DNA of 64,000 bases. Source: Labilithrix sp. GTDB lineage: Bacteria > Myxococcota_A > Polyangia > Polyangiales > Polyangiaceae. Positions 1 through 7,249 of this stretch are shown one piece after another. How positions within the stretch are numbered: the stretch's first letter is position 1; every line of letters begins with the position of its first letter. The stretch spans positions 1-64,000 of the forward strand of contig JAHBWD010000001.1 of NCBI GenBank assembly GCA_019637175.1, given 5' to 3'. The translations under genes were made by a program, and so were the position numbers. The notes below the pieces were generated by a model. The model did not search any database. It was not told where the DNA came from and worked only from the letters and a program-made list of their open reading frames with translations.

Positions 1-333
1 CGGATCGAACGCGCCGCGCGCGAGGTGGAAGTTGCCGGTCTCGTTGGTGCGCGCGATCGCCTCGCGCCCGCGCGCGTCGCGCACGACCACCTCGACGCCG
101 TCGGCAGGGCTCCGCTCGCCCTCGCGGAGGTGGATCGTCCCGCCGACCGAGAGCTCGAGCGCCGCGGGGCCCGCGCCGCCGTGGCACACGAGGCACGGCT
201 GATCGGCCCGATGGCGCGGGCCGACGGCGACGGCGGGATCCTCGGGGCCGAGGGCGGCGACCGCGCCGTCGTGGACGGGATCGACGCACGCGACGCACGC
301 CATGCAGGTGGCGAGCAGGAGCGCAGGTCGCAT
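1..333 (-). CDS. c-type heme lipoprotein, partial (runs off left edge)
   Basis: Reading leftward from an ATG whose complement ends at 333, the frame stays open to the window edge (111 codons). It begins MRPALLLATCMACVACVDP, a short hydrophobic leader with several possible lipobox cysteines, then has one CLVCH heme-attachment motif near residue 48. After that comes a module with GGTIHLREG and TNETGNF. This has the same layout as the second half of the tri-heme protein at 1681-2562 (CISCH, then GTV, then NRAGNF), so the two look like paralogous modules. The start overlaps the DUF3570 stop by four bases (ATGA), making it the last visible gene of the 2562-to-left operon. The role is probably envelope electron transfer or heme handling. 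The C-terminus is outside the window. Confidence 0.72.
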   Translation of the reverse strand, partial: MRPALLLATCMACVACVDPVHDGAVAALGPEDPAVAVGPRHRADQPCLVCHGGAGPAALELSVGGTIHLREGERSPADGVEVVVRDARGREAIARTNETGNFHLARGAFDP

Positions 334-1490
334 CAGAAGCGCGCCTCGAAGGTGAGCGCGCCGAGGGCCGACCAGCGCCGCTCGACGTAGAGCGCGTCGG
401 CGATCTCCGTCCATGTGCCGTCGCCGAGCAGGCCGATCCAGGTCCCCATCGGATCTTCGTCGCCGCCGAGCCCGACGCGGAGGCTGCCGCCGGCGCTCGC
501 CGCCACGAGCGCGCCGAGCTCGCGATCGCCGGTGCGCAGCGCGGGGATGTCTCCCGGTCCGCTCGCGGTGTACGCGCGCTCGTAGAAGCCGACCGCCGTC
601 TGCGCATGAAAGCGTGTCGTCGGGCCGAGCACGACGCGAGGGCCGACGTCGAAGAGCGCCCGCACGTCGGTCGTGGACGCCGCCATGCCCCACGTGTCGC
701 CGTAGAGTCGCTCGTCGATCCGCAGCGTGGCGCCGTCGAAGCGGTGCGCGATCCGGAGGGTGAGCGCGCCGCGCTCTCGCCGGAGAGGGAGCTGCTCGAG
801 TGGCCTCGCCTGGATGCGCGCGCTCGCGACGGCGAGCGCGGACGCGCCCCGGGGCACCCGCGAGACGTCGCCCGGCGCAAACATGGGCACGTAGCGATAC
901 GGCTTCGATCCGTCGCCGCGCTCGAACACGACGTCGGCGACGACGACGCCGAGCGTCCGCGGGCCGAGCACGCGGCTCGCGACGAGCGCGCCCGAGACGG
1001 TCTCGAGCGTGCGCGAGAACGCCGCGAACGACGTGCCGGTGCGGCCGATCGTGTCACGGGCGTAGCCGGCGGTCGCCGAGAGGGTCCAGTGCTTGTCGTC
1101 GAGATCGACGATGCCGGTCGCCGCGATCCCGAACGAGAGATAGTCGGGCGTGTACGACGTCGACCCGGAGAGCATGCCGCCGATCGCGCGCGGCTTGTAG
1201 CCGATCGACGCGCTGCCCGCGTGGCGCGTCTCGCTCCACCGCGGTGACGCGGTGGCGACGACGTCGGGCGACGCGGCCGTCACGACGTCGACGAGGTAGC
1301 GCGCCTGACCCTGCCAACCCGACGCGGCGTCCTCGACGCGGCCGGTGACGCTCGGCGTGAGGACGGAGGTCGCGAAGGAGTCGTGGTACGCGCCGATCTC
1401 GCTCGAGGCGCGCACGACCGGCTCACCGGCGCGCGCCTCGAGAGACATGAAGAAGAGCGAGAGCGCGACGCTCGCGCTCCTCAGTTGCAT
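333..1490 (-). CDS. DUF3570 family outer-membrane protein
   Basis: 385 residues starting at MQLRSASVALSLFFMS, with a signal peptide ending near AGEPV. The segment YLVDVVTAASPDVVATASPR followed by WSETRHAG is the hallmark of the DUF3570 family. The rest has alternating polar/hydrophobic strands and a C-terminal aromatic residue (EARF), as in an outer-membrane beta-barrel. A longer upstream frame exists, but the ATG at 1490 gives a clean signal peptide and overlaps the DUF4266 stop by about 10 bases. DUF3570 genes are commonly found beside DUF4266, thioredoxin-like and ApbE flavin-transferase genes. Here the partners are c-heme lipoproteins, suggesting an envelope redox complex. The molecular function of DUF3570 is not established. 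Confidence 0.85.
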   Translation of the reverse strand: MQLRSASVALSLFFMSLEARAGEPVVRASSEIGAYHDSFATSVLTPSVTGRVEDAASGWQGQARYLVDVVTAASPDVVATASPRWSETRHAGSASIGYKPRAIGGMLSGSTSYTPDYLSFGIAATGIVDLDDKHWTLSATAGYARDTIGRTGTSFAAFSRTLETVSGALVASRVLGPRTLGVVVADVVFERGDGSKPYRYVPMFAPGDVSRVPRGASALAVASARIQARPLEQLPLRRERGALTLRIAHRFDGATLRIDERLYGDTWGMAASTTDVRALFDVGPRVVLGPTTRFHAQTAVGFYERAYTASGPGDIPALRTGDRELGALVAASAGGSLRVGLGGDEDPMGTWIGLLGDGTWTEIADALYVERRWSALGALTFEARF

Positions 1491-1684
1491 CCGCAGCCGC
1501 CGCCCGCGGCGGGCCCGGAGCCGCCGATCGCGCCTTCGTGGACCGATCGCATGTGCTCCTCGGCGGGGCCTTGCGGCGCGTCGGGCGTCATCGTGGGGTG
1601 CGCGAGCTTGCCTCTCTCCCACGGCTGCACCGTGCGGCACGACGCGAGCGCCGCGATCGCGAGCAGGAGCGCATGACGCGTCAT
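1481..1684 (-). CDS. DUF4266 small lipoprotein
   Basis: 67 residues, MTRHALLLAIAALASCRTV, with a lipobox (ALAS|C) giving a mature chain of about 50 residues. The signature RTVQPWERGKLAHPTM followed by a Gly-rich end with GGCGCN is typical of DUF4266. The ATG at 1684 overlaps the upstream cytochrome stop (ATGA), and its own stop overlaps the DUF3570 start, so the three genes are translationally coupled. The C-terminal Cys-x-Cys pair is preserved, as in family members, and may bind metal or a cofactor (inference). It is almost always found next to DUF3570, as here. It is probably an inner- or outer-membrane-anchored accessory of that barrel. Confidence 0.85.
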   Translation of the reverse strand: MTRHALLLAIAALASCRTVQPWERGKLAHPTMTPDAPQGPAEEHMRSVHEGAIGGSGPAAGGGCGCN

Positions 1685-2562
1685 GGAGCGAGGATGCGAC
1701 CGGGCGCGTCGACCGCGTTCGCCGCGTGGCACGTGTTGCAGTCGCCGCTCTTCTGCGCCGTCTTCATCGCGCGCGTCTTGCCGTCGCGGACGACGCTCGC
1801 GCGATAGGGGAGGGCGATCGGCAGCTCGGTCATGAAGTTGCCGGCGCGGTTGACCGAGAGCGTCTGCTTCACGCCGTCGGCGCCCTCGATGACGACCTTC
1901 GCGTCGAGCGTGCCGAGGCCGAAGCAGTCGTCGGGCTCGCGAAGCGTCGGGTACACCGTTCCGGCCGCGGTGAAGACCGGCGCCTCGTCGTCGTCATCGT
2001 CGTCGTCGTCGTGCTTCTTCTCGTGCGCCGCGTTCTCTTCGAGGTGGCAGGAGATGCACGCGCGCCCGGGCGTCATCAAGACGTCGCCGTCGTCGTCGTC
2101 CTTCGTCCAGAAGCGCCCGCTCGTGCACTGCGCCGGGACGGGCGCAGGATCGGTCGGCGCCGCGCACGTCCCTTCGGGCATCCCTTGCTCGATCCAGCGG
2201 CTCAGGATCGCGATCTCGCTCTCGGGCGGCAGGGCGTCCGGCGGCATGGGCGAAGCAGCGTCGCGCATCCGATCGACCGAGGCCTGCGCGAGCGAGGGCG
2301 AGCCCTCCCACGGCGCCATGAGCGCTTCGCGTGACGTGAGCGACGTCAGCGCTCCCTTGCGCGGCGGATCGGAGTGACACGACACGCATCGTCGCGTGAG
2401 GACGTCGACGACGTCGCACGGCAGGCCGCGCACCGCCGCCGCGCTCGGACCGGCGTCGGGCGACGTCGACGAGCCGCTCGCGGCGTCGAGCTCGGGTCCG
2501 GTGTAGCAGCCGACGACGGCGGCGAAGGCCGTCGCGAAGGCGAGCGAGAGAGTCTTCTTCAC
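1681..2562 (-). CDS. tri-heme c-type cytochrome lipoprotein
   Basis: 293 residues from a GTG (complement of CAC, 2560-2562) preceded by a GGGAG ribosome site. It has a lipoprotein leader MKKTLSLAFATAFAAVVGC. Three heme-attachment motifs are visible: CVSCH, CISCH and CNTCH. The N-terminal half, with MPPDALPPESEIAILSRWIE, resembles stand-alone cytochrome c modules. The second half carries FTAAGTVYPTLREPDDCFG and NRAGNF and matches the partial protein at the left edge. Between the halves lies a striking acidic and His-rich tract (HEKKHDDDDDDDDEAP), encoded by a GTC/ATC-type simple repeat on the plus strand around 1985-2015, which could bind metal. It is the first gene of the leftward operon and is divergent from the heme-uptake operon. 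Confidence 0.85.
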   Translation of the reverse strand: MKKTLSLAFATAFAAVVGCYTGPELDAASGSSTSPDAGPSAAAVRGLPCDVVDVLTRRCVSCHSDPPRKGALTSLTSREALMAPWEGSPSLAQASVDRMRDAASPMPPDALPPESEIAILSRWIEQGMPEGTCAAPTDPAPVPAQCTSGRFWTKDDDDGDVLMTPGRACISCHLEENAAHEKKHDDDDDDDDEAPVFTAAGTVYPTLREPDDCFGLGTLDAKVVIEGADGVKQTLSVNRAGNFMTELPIALPYRASVVRDGKTRAMKTAQKSGDCNTCHAANAVDAPGRILAP

Positions 2563-2627
2563 GGCGCTCCCGCTATCGCGCGACGGCGTCGTCGTCGAGG
2601 AGGTTTCGCGTCGAGCAGCGAGATGCG

Positions 2628-2640
2628 AATGACTGTCATT
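2628..2640. promoter_or_regulatory. Fur-like dyad before the leftward cytochrome operon
   Basis: AATGACTGTCATT is a perfect 6-1-6 inverted repeat. It matches 10 of 13 positions of the centre of the classical Fur box (AATGATAATCATT). It lies 66 bases upstream of the leftward cytochrome GTG, on that gene's side of the divergent intergenic space, so iron control of that operon is plausible. The outer bases of the 19-mer do not match well, which limits confidence. Confidence 0.45.
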
Positions 2641-2662
2641 GGCGTACCCGCCCTCACGCGCC

Positions 2663-2707
2663 TTGACGCTCGGGCTTCCCCCACGTACTTAATGAAAATG
2701 GTTTTCA
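2663..2707 (+). promoter_or_regulatory. promoter and Fur-like operator of the heme-uptake operon
   Basis: A TTGACG -35-like element (2663-2668) is followed 19 bases later by CTTAAT (2688-2693) and then TGAAAATGGTTTTCA (2693-2707). That last 15-mer matches 11 of the 14 specified positions of the 7-1-7 Fur consensus TGATAATNATTATCA and is nearly palindromic. The operator covers the expected -10/+1 region, the usual arrangement for repression by Fur-iron. It also covers both candidate start codons of the first HmuY gene. A near-identical block stands before the leftward gene at 10865. Confidence 0.68.
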
Positions 2708-3804
2708 ATATCAATAGTGGGTCGGCGCTGGCCCTGCTCGCGCTCGGCGCGGCGGCGTGCAGCAACAGCGCCGAGCCCGCGCCGCGCCCGGCCGAGGGCG
2801 TCGAGGCGTCGTTCGACTCCGGCGTCGAGCTGCGCGTCGTCGTCCCGGAGAGCGGCCGCGTCCACGTGAAGCTCGCGGGCGCGAGCGTCGTCGCGGTCGC
2901 CGATCCGAAGGGCTCGCGCGACTGGGACCTCGCCTTCGAAGGCTACGAGATCTTCACGAACAGCGGGCCGAGCGGCGGCGGCAGCGCCGCGGCGTTCGGC
3001 CCGCTCGACGCGATCGTGTTCATCGACGACGTCGCGCCCACGACGCCGTTCCTCACGCCGGACAAGCCGGGCGGCGCGTTCCTCGACTGGTACGACTACG
3101 AAGGAGCGCCGTCGCACGCGCTCTGGAGCCGCTTCCACGTCTACGGCGTCAAGGACGGGGACCGCCTGTGGAAGGTGCAGATCCTCGGCTACTACGGCCA
3201 GCGCGACAGCGCGCCGGTGAGCGCGCTCTATCGCCTTCGCTACGCCGAGATCACGCCCGCGGGCGCAGGACCGACGCAGGAGCTCGAGGCGCTCGACGGC
3301 ACCGCGGGCGGACCGCAAGGCGGACCTTCGGCGACGAGCGAGTGCCTCGATCTCGCCGAGGGCAAGCGGACGATGCTCGCGCCCGCCGACGCGCTCGCGT
3401 CGACCGCGTGGCACCTCTGCTTCCGGCGCCAGTCGGTCACCGTCAACGGGGAGATCGGCGGACCGCGCGGGATCGGCGCGGTCGATCTCGAGGCGTCCGA
3501 GGTCGCGACCGAACAGATCCAGGACGTGATGAAGCGCACGCCGGAGAGCGAGGCGACGAGGTTCGAGGCCGTCACCGCGGCGAGCTTCGAGGGCAAGACG
3601 TTCCGCGGCGATCGCATCGTGAGCGTCTTCGGCGAAGCGTGGCTCGATCGCGACAAGCAGCCGGTCGCCCCCGCGCGCGCGGCGTGGGTCGTCACAGGCG
3701 CCGACGGCAAGCAGAAGTTCCTGCTCGGATTCGCTTCCTTCGAGGGAGCGACCGAGCGGAGCCCGGGAACGATCGTGATGAAGATCAAGGCGGTGAAGGG
3801 ATGA
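2692..3804 (+). CDS. HmuY-like heme-binding lipoprotein 1
   Basis: 370 residues from the ATG at 2692 (368 from the in-frame ATG at 2698). The first gives MKMVFNINSG with a Lys before the hydrophobic stretch ALALLALGAAAC, the lipobox. HmuY features are WDLAFEGYEIFTNSG near residue 80, then DWYDYEGAPSHALW and KVQILGYYG. The C-terminal third (EAWLDRDKQPVAP, AAWVV, KFLLGFASFEG) looks like a partial second copy of the same module. HmuY proteins capture heme at the cell surface and pass it to uptake machinery. No ribosome site precedes either ATG, and the operator overlaps both, so translation may be leaderless. It is the first gene of the hmuTUVS operon and its stop overlaps the next ATG. Confidence 0.82.
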   Translation: MKMVFNINSGSALALLALGAAACSNSAEPAPRPAEGVEASFDSGVELRVVVPESGRVHVKLAGASVVAVADPKGSRDWDLAFEGYEIFTNSGPSGGGSAAAFGPLDAIVFIDDVAPTTPFLTPDKPGGAFLDWYDYEGAPSHALWSRFHVYGVKDGDRLWKVQILGYYGQRDSAPVSALYRLRYAEITPAGAGPTQELEALDGTAGGPQGGPSATSECLDLAEGKRTMLAPADALASTAWHLCFRRQSVTVNGEIGGPRGIGAVDLEASEVATEQIQDVMKRTPESEATRFEAVTAASFEGKTFRGDRIVSVFGEAWLDRDKQPVAPARAAWVVTGADGKQKFLLGFASFEGATERSPGTIVMKIKAVKG

Positions 3805-4523
3805 TGACGAAGCTCGGAGTCGTGTTGGCCATGTCGCTCATGGTGGGGTGCAGCGCGGACTCGACGCCGGAGGGCGGCGGAGGCGGAGGCGGCGGCGGCG
3901 GTGACCCCGCGGCGGGAGACTCGTGCGCGACGGCGCGCGAGCAGCTGCTCGAGCCGATCGCGTCTCCGTCGACCGCGGAGGTGAAGACGCTGTCGGAGAG
4001 CGCCGGGGAGAAGACGATCTACGTCGACGCTTCTGCCGGAGGGGCGCAGGAGCAGGCGAAGAACGCGCGCGTCTATCTCTCGCTCGCGACCGGGACCAAG
4101 GTCGACGTCGACGACGCCGCGGCCGCGAAGGCCGAGACCTGGGACCTCGCGATCAAGCGCCCGGTCCTCTTCACGAACAGCGGCCACGGCGGCCCCGGCA
4201 AAGGCGGCGCGATCCTCGTCGCCAAGGACTTCGCCGCCGTCAGCGCGGCCGACGCCGACGGAAAGACGCTCGGCGTCGAGCAGTTCTTCGACGCCGACTG
4301 CAACGCGCAAGTCGATCAGACCGGCGCCGTGAAGACGTCGTTCGACGGCTGGTACGACTACGACACGTCGAACAACACGCTGGCGCCGAAGGCCGGTACG
4401 TGGATCGTCAGGGGCGCGGGCGGCGCGCTCTTCAAGGTCGCCATCACCTCGTACTACGCGACGCCGGAGGGCGGCACCGGCATGGCGGGCGGTCGCTACG
4501 TCCTCAAGATCAAGGCGCTGTGA
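3801..4523 (+). CDS. HmuY-like heme-binding lipoprotein 2
   Basis: 240 residues, MMTKLGVVLAMSLMVGCSAD, with a clear lipobox (LMVG|C). An uninterrupted Gly run (about ten residues, encoded by a GGC-rich simple repeat near 3872-3902) acts as a flexible tether. The HmuY core is WDLAIKRPVLFTNSGHGG, then GWYDYD, GTWIV and FKVAITSYYA, ending YVLKIKAL. It is a single-module relative of the preceding gene, so the operon carries a tandem pair. The start (ATG 3801) overlaps the stop of HmuY 1 by four bases, and HmuT follows after one base. The protein is likely lipid-anchored in the envelope, holding heme for the HmuTUV importer. Whether it sits on the outer or inner membrane cannot be seen. Confidence 0.82.
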   Translation: MMTKLGVVLAMSLMVGCSADSTPEGGGGGGGGGGDPAAGDSCATAREQLLEPIASPSTAEVKTLSESAGEKTIYVDASAGGAQEQAKNARVYLSLATGTKVDVDDAAAAKAETWDLAIKRPVLFTNSGHGGPGKGGAILVAKDFAAVSAADADGKTLGVEQFFDADCNAQVDQTGAVKTSFDGWYDYDTSNNTLAPKAGTWIVRGAGGALFKVAITSYYATPEGGTGMAGGRYVLKIKAL

Positions 4524-4524
4524 G

Positions 4525-5397
4525 ATGAAGGGGTGGCTCTCTGCGATCGTCGTCCTCGCGATCGTCGCGCTCACGCCCGGGTGCGATCGCGCGGCGACGC
4601 CGCCAGGCACGAGCGAGACGCGCATCGTCACGGTCGGCGGCGCGGTGACCGAGATCGTCTTCGCGCTGGGCGCCGGCGATCACGTCGTCGCGGTCGACAC
4701 CTCGAGCCTGCACCCCGAGGCGGCGATCCGGCTGCCCAAGGTCGGCTATCAGCGCCAGCTCGCGGCCGAGGGGCTCCTCGGGATGCGGCCCACGATGGTG
4801 ATCGCTTCGGCCGAGGCGGGGCCGCCGGCGGCGATCGATCAGCTTCGCGGCGCGGGCGTGCACGTCGCGCTCGTCGACAGCGAGACGACGATCGAGGGCG
4901 CGCGCGCGCGCATCGGCAAGATCGCCTCGATCCTCGGACGCGATCCGGCGCCGGTCTACGCGTCGTTCGATCGCGATCTCGCGCGCGCCTTGGCGGAGGC
5001 GGCGCGCGCGAGAGAGAAGCCGCGCGTGCTCGCGATCTACTCGCGCGGGGGCGGCGCGATGCACGTCTTCGGGCGCGACACCGCCGTCGATACGCTCATC
5101 CACCTCGCGGGCGCCGCGAACGCCGCGTCGGCGGTCGAAGGGACGAAGGCGCTCACCGCGGAGGCGGTCGTGCAGACCTCGGCCGACGCGATCCTCGTCC
5201 CCGCGCGCGGGCTCGACAGCCTCGGCGGCGTCTCCGGTCTGCTGAAGGTGCCCGGCGTCGCCGAGACGCCGGCAGGCAGGGCGCGACGCGTGATCGCGAT
5301 GGACGATCTCTTGATGCTCGGCCTCGGTCCGCGCGCCGGCGAAGCGGCGCTCGAGCTGGCGCGCAAGGTGCACGCGCCCGACGGCGGAGGGCGTTGA
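4525..5397 (+). CDS. hmuT: heme ABC transporter substrate-binding protein HmuT
   Basis: 290 residues with a lipoprotein-like leader ending VALTPGC, then a periplasmic-binding fold of the BtuF/HmuT type. It begins RIVTVGGAVTEIVFALGAGD. The motif VGYQRQLAAEGLLGMRP near residue 72 is the characteristic HmuT segment containing the Tyr that coordinates heme in studied members. Length is normal for HmuT. It would collect periplasmic heme, perhaps from the HmuY proteins, and deliver it to HmuUV. The ATG lies one base after the HmuY 2 stop, and the HmuU start is two bases past its own stop. A vitamin B12 binder is the alternative, but the HmuU/V/S neighbours argue for heme. Confidence 0.9.
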   Translation: MKGWLSAIVVLAIVALTPGCDRAATPPGTSETRIVTVGGAVTEIVFALGAGDHVVAVDTSSLHPEAAIRLPKVGYQRQLAAEGLLGMRPTMVIASAEAGPPAAIDQLRGAGVHVALVDSETTIEGARARIGKIASILGRDPAPVYASFDRDLARALAEAARAREKPRVLAIYSRGGGAMHVFGRDTAVDTLIHLAGAANAASAVEGTKALTAEAVVQTSADAILVPARGLDSLGGVSGLLKVPGVAETPAGRARRVIAMDDLLMLGLGPRAGEAALELARKVHAPDGGGR

Positions 5398-5399
5398 GC

Positions 5400-6419
5400 G
5401 TGCGATCGTCGGGCGTCATCACGGGGCTCTTCGTGCTGATGACCGCGGTCGCTTTCTTCGCGCTCTCGATCGGCAGCGTGCCGATCGCGCCAAGCGAGAT
5501 CCTCGCCATGATCGCGCGGCACCCCGGCGCGAGCGCGGAGCACGAGGCCGTGTTCTTCGCGATCCGCGCGCCGCGCGTGCTCCTCGGTCTGCTCGTGGGG
5601 GCCGGCCTCGGGATGTCGGGCGCGGCGATGCAGGGGATCTTCCGCAACCCGCTCGTCGACCCTGGGCTCCTCGGCGTCTCGAGCGGCGCCGCGCTCGGCG
5701 CGGTCTCCGCGATCGTGCTCGGCGCGCGGGCCGCCGGCGCCCTGCCGCCGAGCGTTGCGGGTCACCTCGTCGCGCTCGCGGCGTTCGGCGGCGCGCTCGG
5801 GGCGATGACGCTCGTGCAGCGCTTCGCCGGAGGCGGAGGTCGCGCAGCCGTGACGACGCTGCTCCTCGCGGGCATCGCGATCAACGCGCTCGCGGGCGCG
5901 CTCACCGGCGTCGTCACGTTCCTCGCGAACGACGCGCAGCTCCGCACGCTCACGTTCTGGTCGTTCGGGAGCCTCGGCGCGGCGACATGGAAGACGTCGC
6001 TCGCGACCGCGCCGTTCGTCGTCCTTCCTCTCGTCGTGCTTCCGCGGCTCGCCCGGCCGCTCGACGCGCTCCTCCTCGGCGACGACGAGGCGGGGCACGT
6101 CGGCTTCTCGGTCGAGCGCACCAAGCGCGTCGTCCTCGCGATGAGCGCGCTCGCGGTCGGCGCCGCGGTCGCCGTCGCCGGAATCATCGCGTTCGTCGGG
6201 CTCGTCGTGCCTCACCTCGCGCGCCTCGCGCTCGGCGCGCGGCACCGCACGCTCTTGCCCGCGTCGGCGGCGCTCGGCGCGACGCTGCTCCTCGTCGCCG
6301 ACGTCGTGGCGCGCACCGCGGCGTCGCCCGCGGAGCTGCCGCTCGGGATGCTCACGGCGATCATGGGCACGCCGCTGTTCCTCGCGCTCCTCGCGCGCGA
6401 GCGCCGGAGGCTCGCGTGA
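5400..6419 (+). CDS. hmuU: heme ABC transporter permease HmuU
   Basis: 339 residues, highly hydrophobic with about nine to ten membrane segments, of the FecCD/BtuC permease family. Recognisable segments are RAPRVLLGLLVGAGLGMSGA, GIFRNPLVDPGLLGVSSGAA, and FVGLVVPHLAR near the C-terminus, which is the loop contacting the ATPase. I chose the GTG at 5400 because a GGAGG (5386-5390) stands 9 bases upstream. The in-frame TTG at 5394, overlapping the HmuT stop, is only 3 bases from it. The stop overlaps the HmuV start (GTGA). The protein forms the inner-membrane channel for heme with HmuT and HmuV. Confidence 0.92.
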   Translation: MRSSGVITGLFVLMTAVAFFALSIGSVPIAPSEILAMIARHPGASAEHEAVFFAIRAPRVLLGLLVGAGLGMSGAAMQGIFRNPLVDPGLLGVSSGAALGAVSAIVLGARAAGALPPSVAGHLVALAAFGGALGAMTLVQRFAGGGGRAAVTTLLLAGIAINALAGALTGVVTFLANDAQLRTLTFWSFGSLGAATWKTSLATAPFVVLPLVVLPRLARPLDALLLGDDEAGHVGFSVERTKRVVLAMSALAVGAAVAVAGIIAFVGLVVPHLARLALGARHRTLLPASAALGATLLLVADVVARTAASPAELPLGMLTAIMGTPLFLALLARERRRLA

Positions 6420-7249
6420 TCGAGGCGCGAGAGGTCACGCGCGTCGCCGGCCGCGAGAGGATCGTCGACCGCGTGACGCTCGGGGCCGCGCGCGGCGAGG
6501 TGCTCGCGCTCGTCGGCCCGAACGGCGCAGGCAAGTCGACGCTGTTGCGGATGCTCGCCGGCGATCTCGCGCCGACCTCGGGGCGGATATGGATGTCCGG
6601 CCGTCTCCTGACCACGATCCCGCGCGTCGAGCGGGCGCGCGTCCGCGCGGTGCTCCCTCAGCACTCCGATCTCGCGGTGCCGCTGTCGTGTTTCGACGTC
6701 GTGCTCGTGGGCCGCGCGCCTCACGTCGTCGTGCGCGAGACCGCGCGCGACCGCGCCATCGTCGCGCAGGCGATGCGCGCGACCGAGACGTCGGCGGTGC
6801 GCGAGCGTGACTACACGTCGCTCTCCGGCGGCGAACGCCAGCGCGTTCACGCCGCGCGCGCGCTCGCGCAGATCTGGGGCAGCGCCGAGACGCTGCTCTT
6901 GCTCGACGAGCCGACGTCGAGCCTCGACCTGAGTCACCAGCACGCGCTCCTCGATCACGTTCGGCGCTTGGCGCAGGCCGGGGGTACGGTGGTGTGCGTT
7001 CTGCACGATCTCAACCTCGCGGCGCAGTACGCCGATCGCGTCGCCGTGATGCATCGCGGGCGCCTCGAAGCGGTGGGGCCGCCGCGCGAGATCCTCACGG
7101 CGGAGAGGCTCGCCGACGTCTTCGCCGTCGACGCTCGCGTCGTGGTCGACGCCGAGCTCGGCTGTCCGGTCATCGTCTCGCGCGGGCGCGTCGCCCGGCG
7201 ATCACCTCGGGAGCAGTGCGATGAAGAGAGATCCGGCGAAGCTTCGTGA
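6416..7249 (+). CDS. hmuV: heme ABC transporter ATP-binding protein HmuV
   Basis: 277 residues with all ABC ATPase motifs: Walker A GPNGAGKST (about residues 34-42), signature LSGGERQR (about 135-142), Walker B LLLLDEPTSSLD (about 160-171) and the switch His in VLHDLNLAAQYADR. The family is HmuV/FecE. It starts at a GTG overlapping the HmuU stop. Its C-terminal tail (RRSPREQCDEERSGEAS) overlaps the first 29 bases of hmuS in another frame, an unusually long overlap that implies tight coupling. It powers heme import through HmuU. Confidence 0.93.
   Translation: MIEAREVTRVAGRERIVDRVTLGAARGEVLALVGPNGAGKSTLLRMLAGDLAPTSGRIWMSGRLLTTIPRVERARVRAVLPQHSDLAVPLSCFDVVLVGRAPHVVVRETARDRAIVAQAMRATETSAVRERDYTSLSGGERQRVHAARALAQIWGSAETLLLLDEPTSSLDLSHQHALLDHVRRLAQAGGTVVCVLHDLNLAAQYADRVAVMHRGRLEAVGPPREILTAERLADVFAVDARVVVDAELGCPVIVSRGRVARRSPREQCDEERSGEAS

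Noticed and set aside
1985..2015. A run of GTC/ATC-type triplets.
   Set aside because: It encodes the Asp run in the tri-heme protein; not an independent repeat element.
3872..3902. A GGC/GGA-rich tract.
   Set aside because: It encodes the poly-Gly tether of HmuY 2 and is an ordinary linker.
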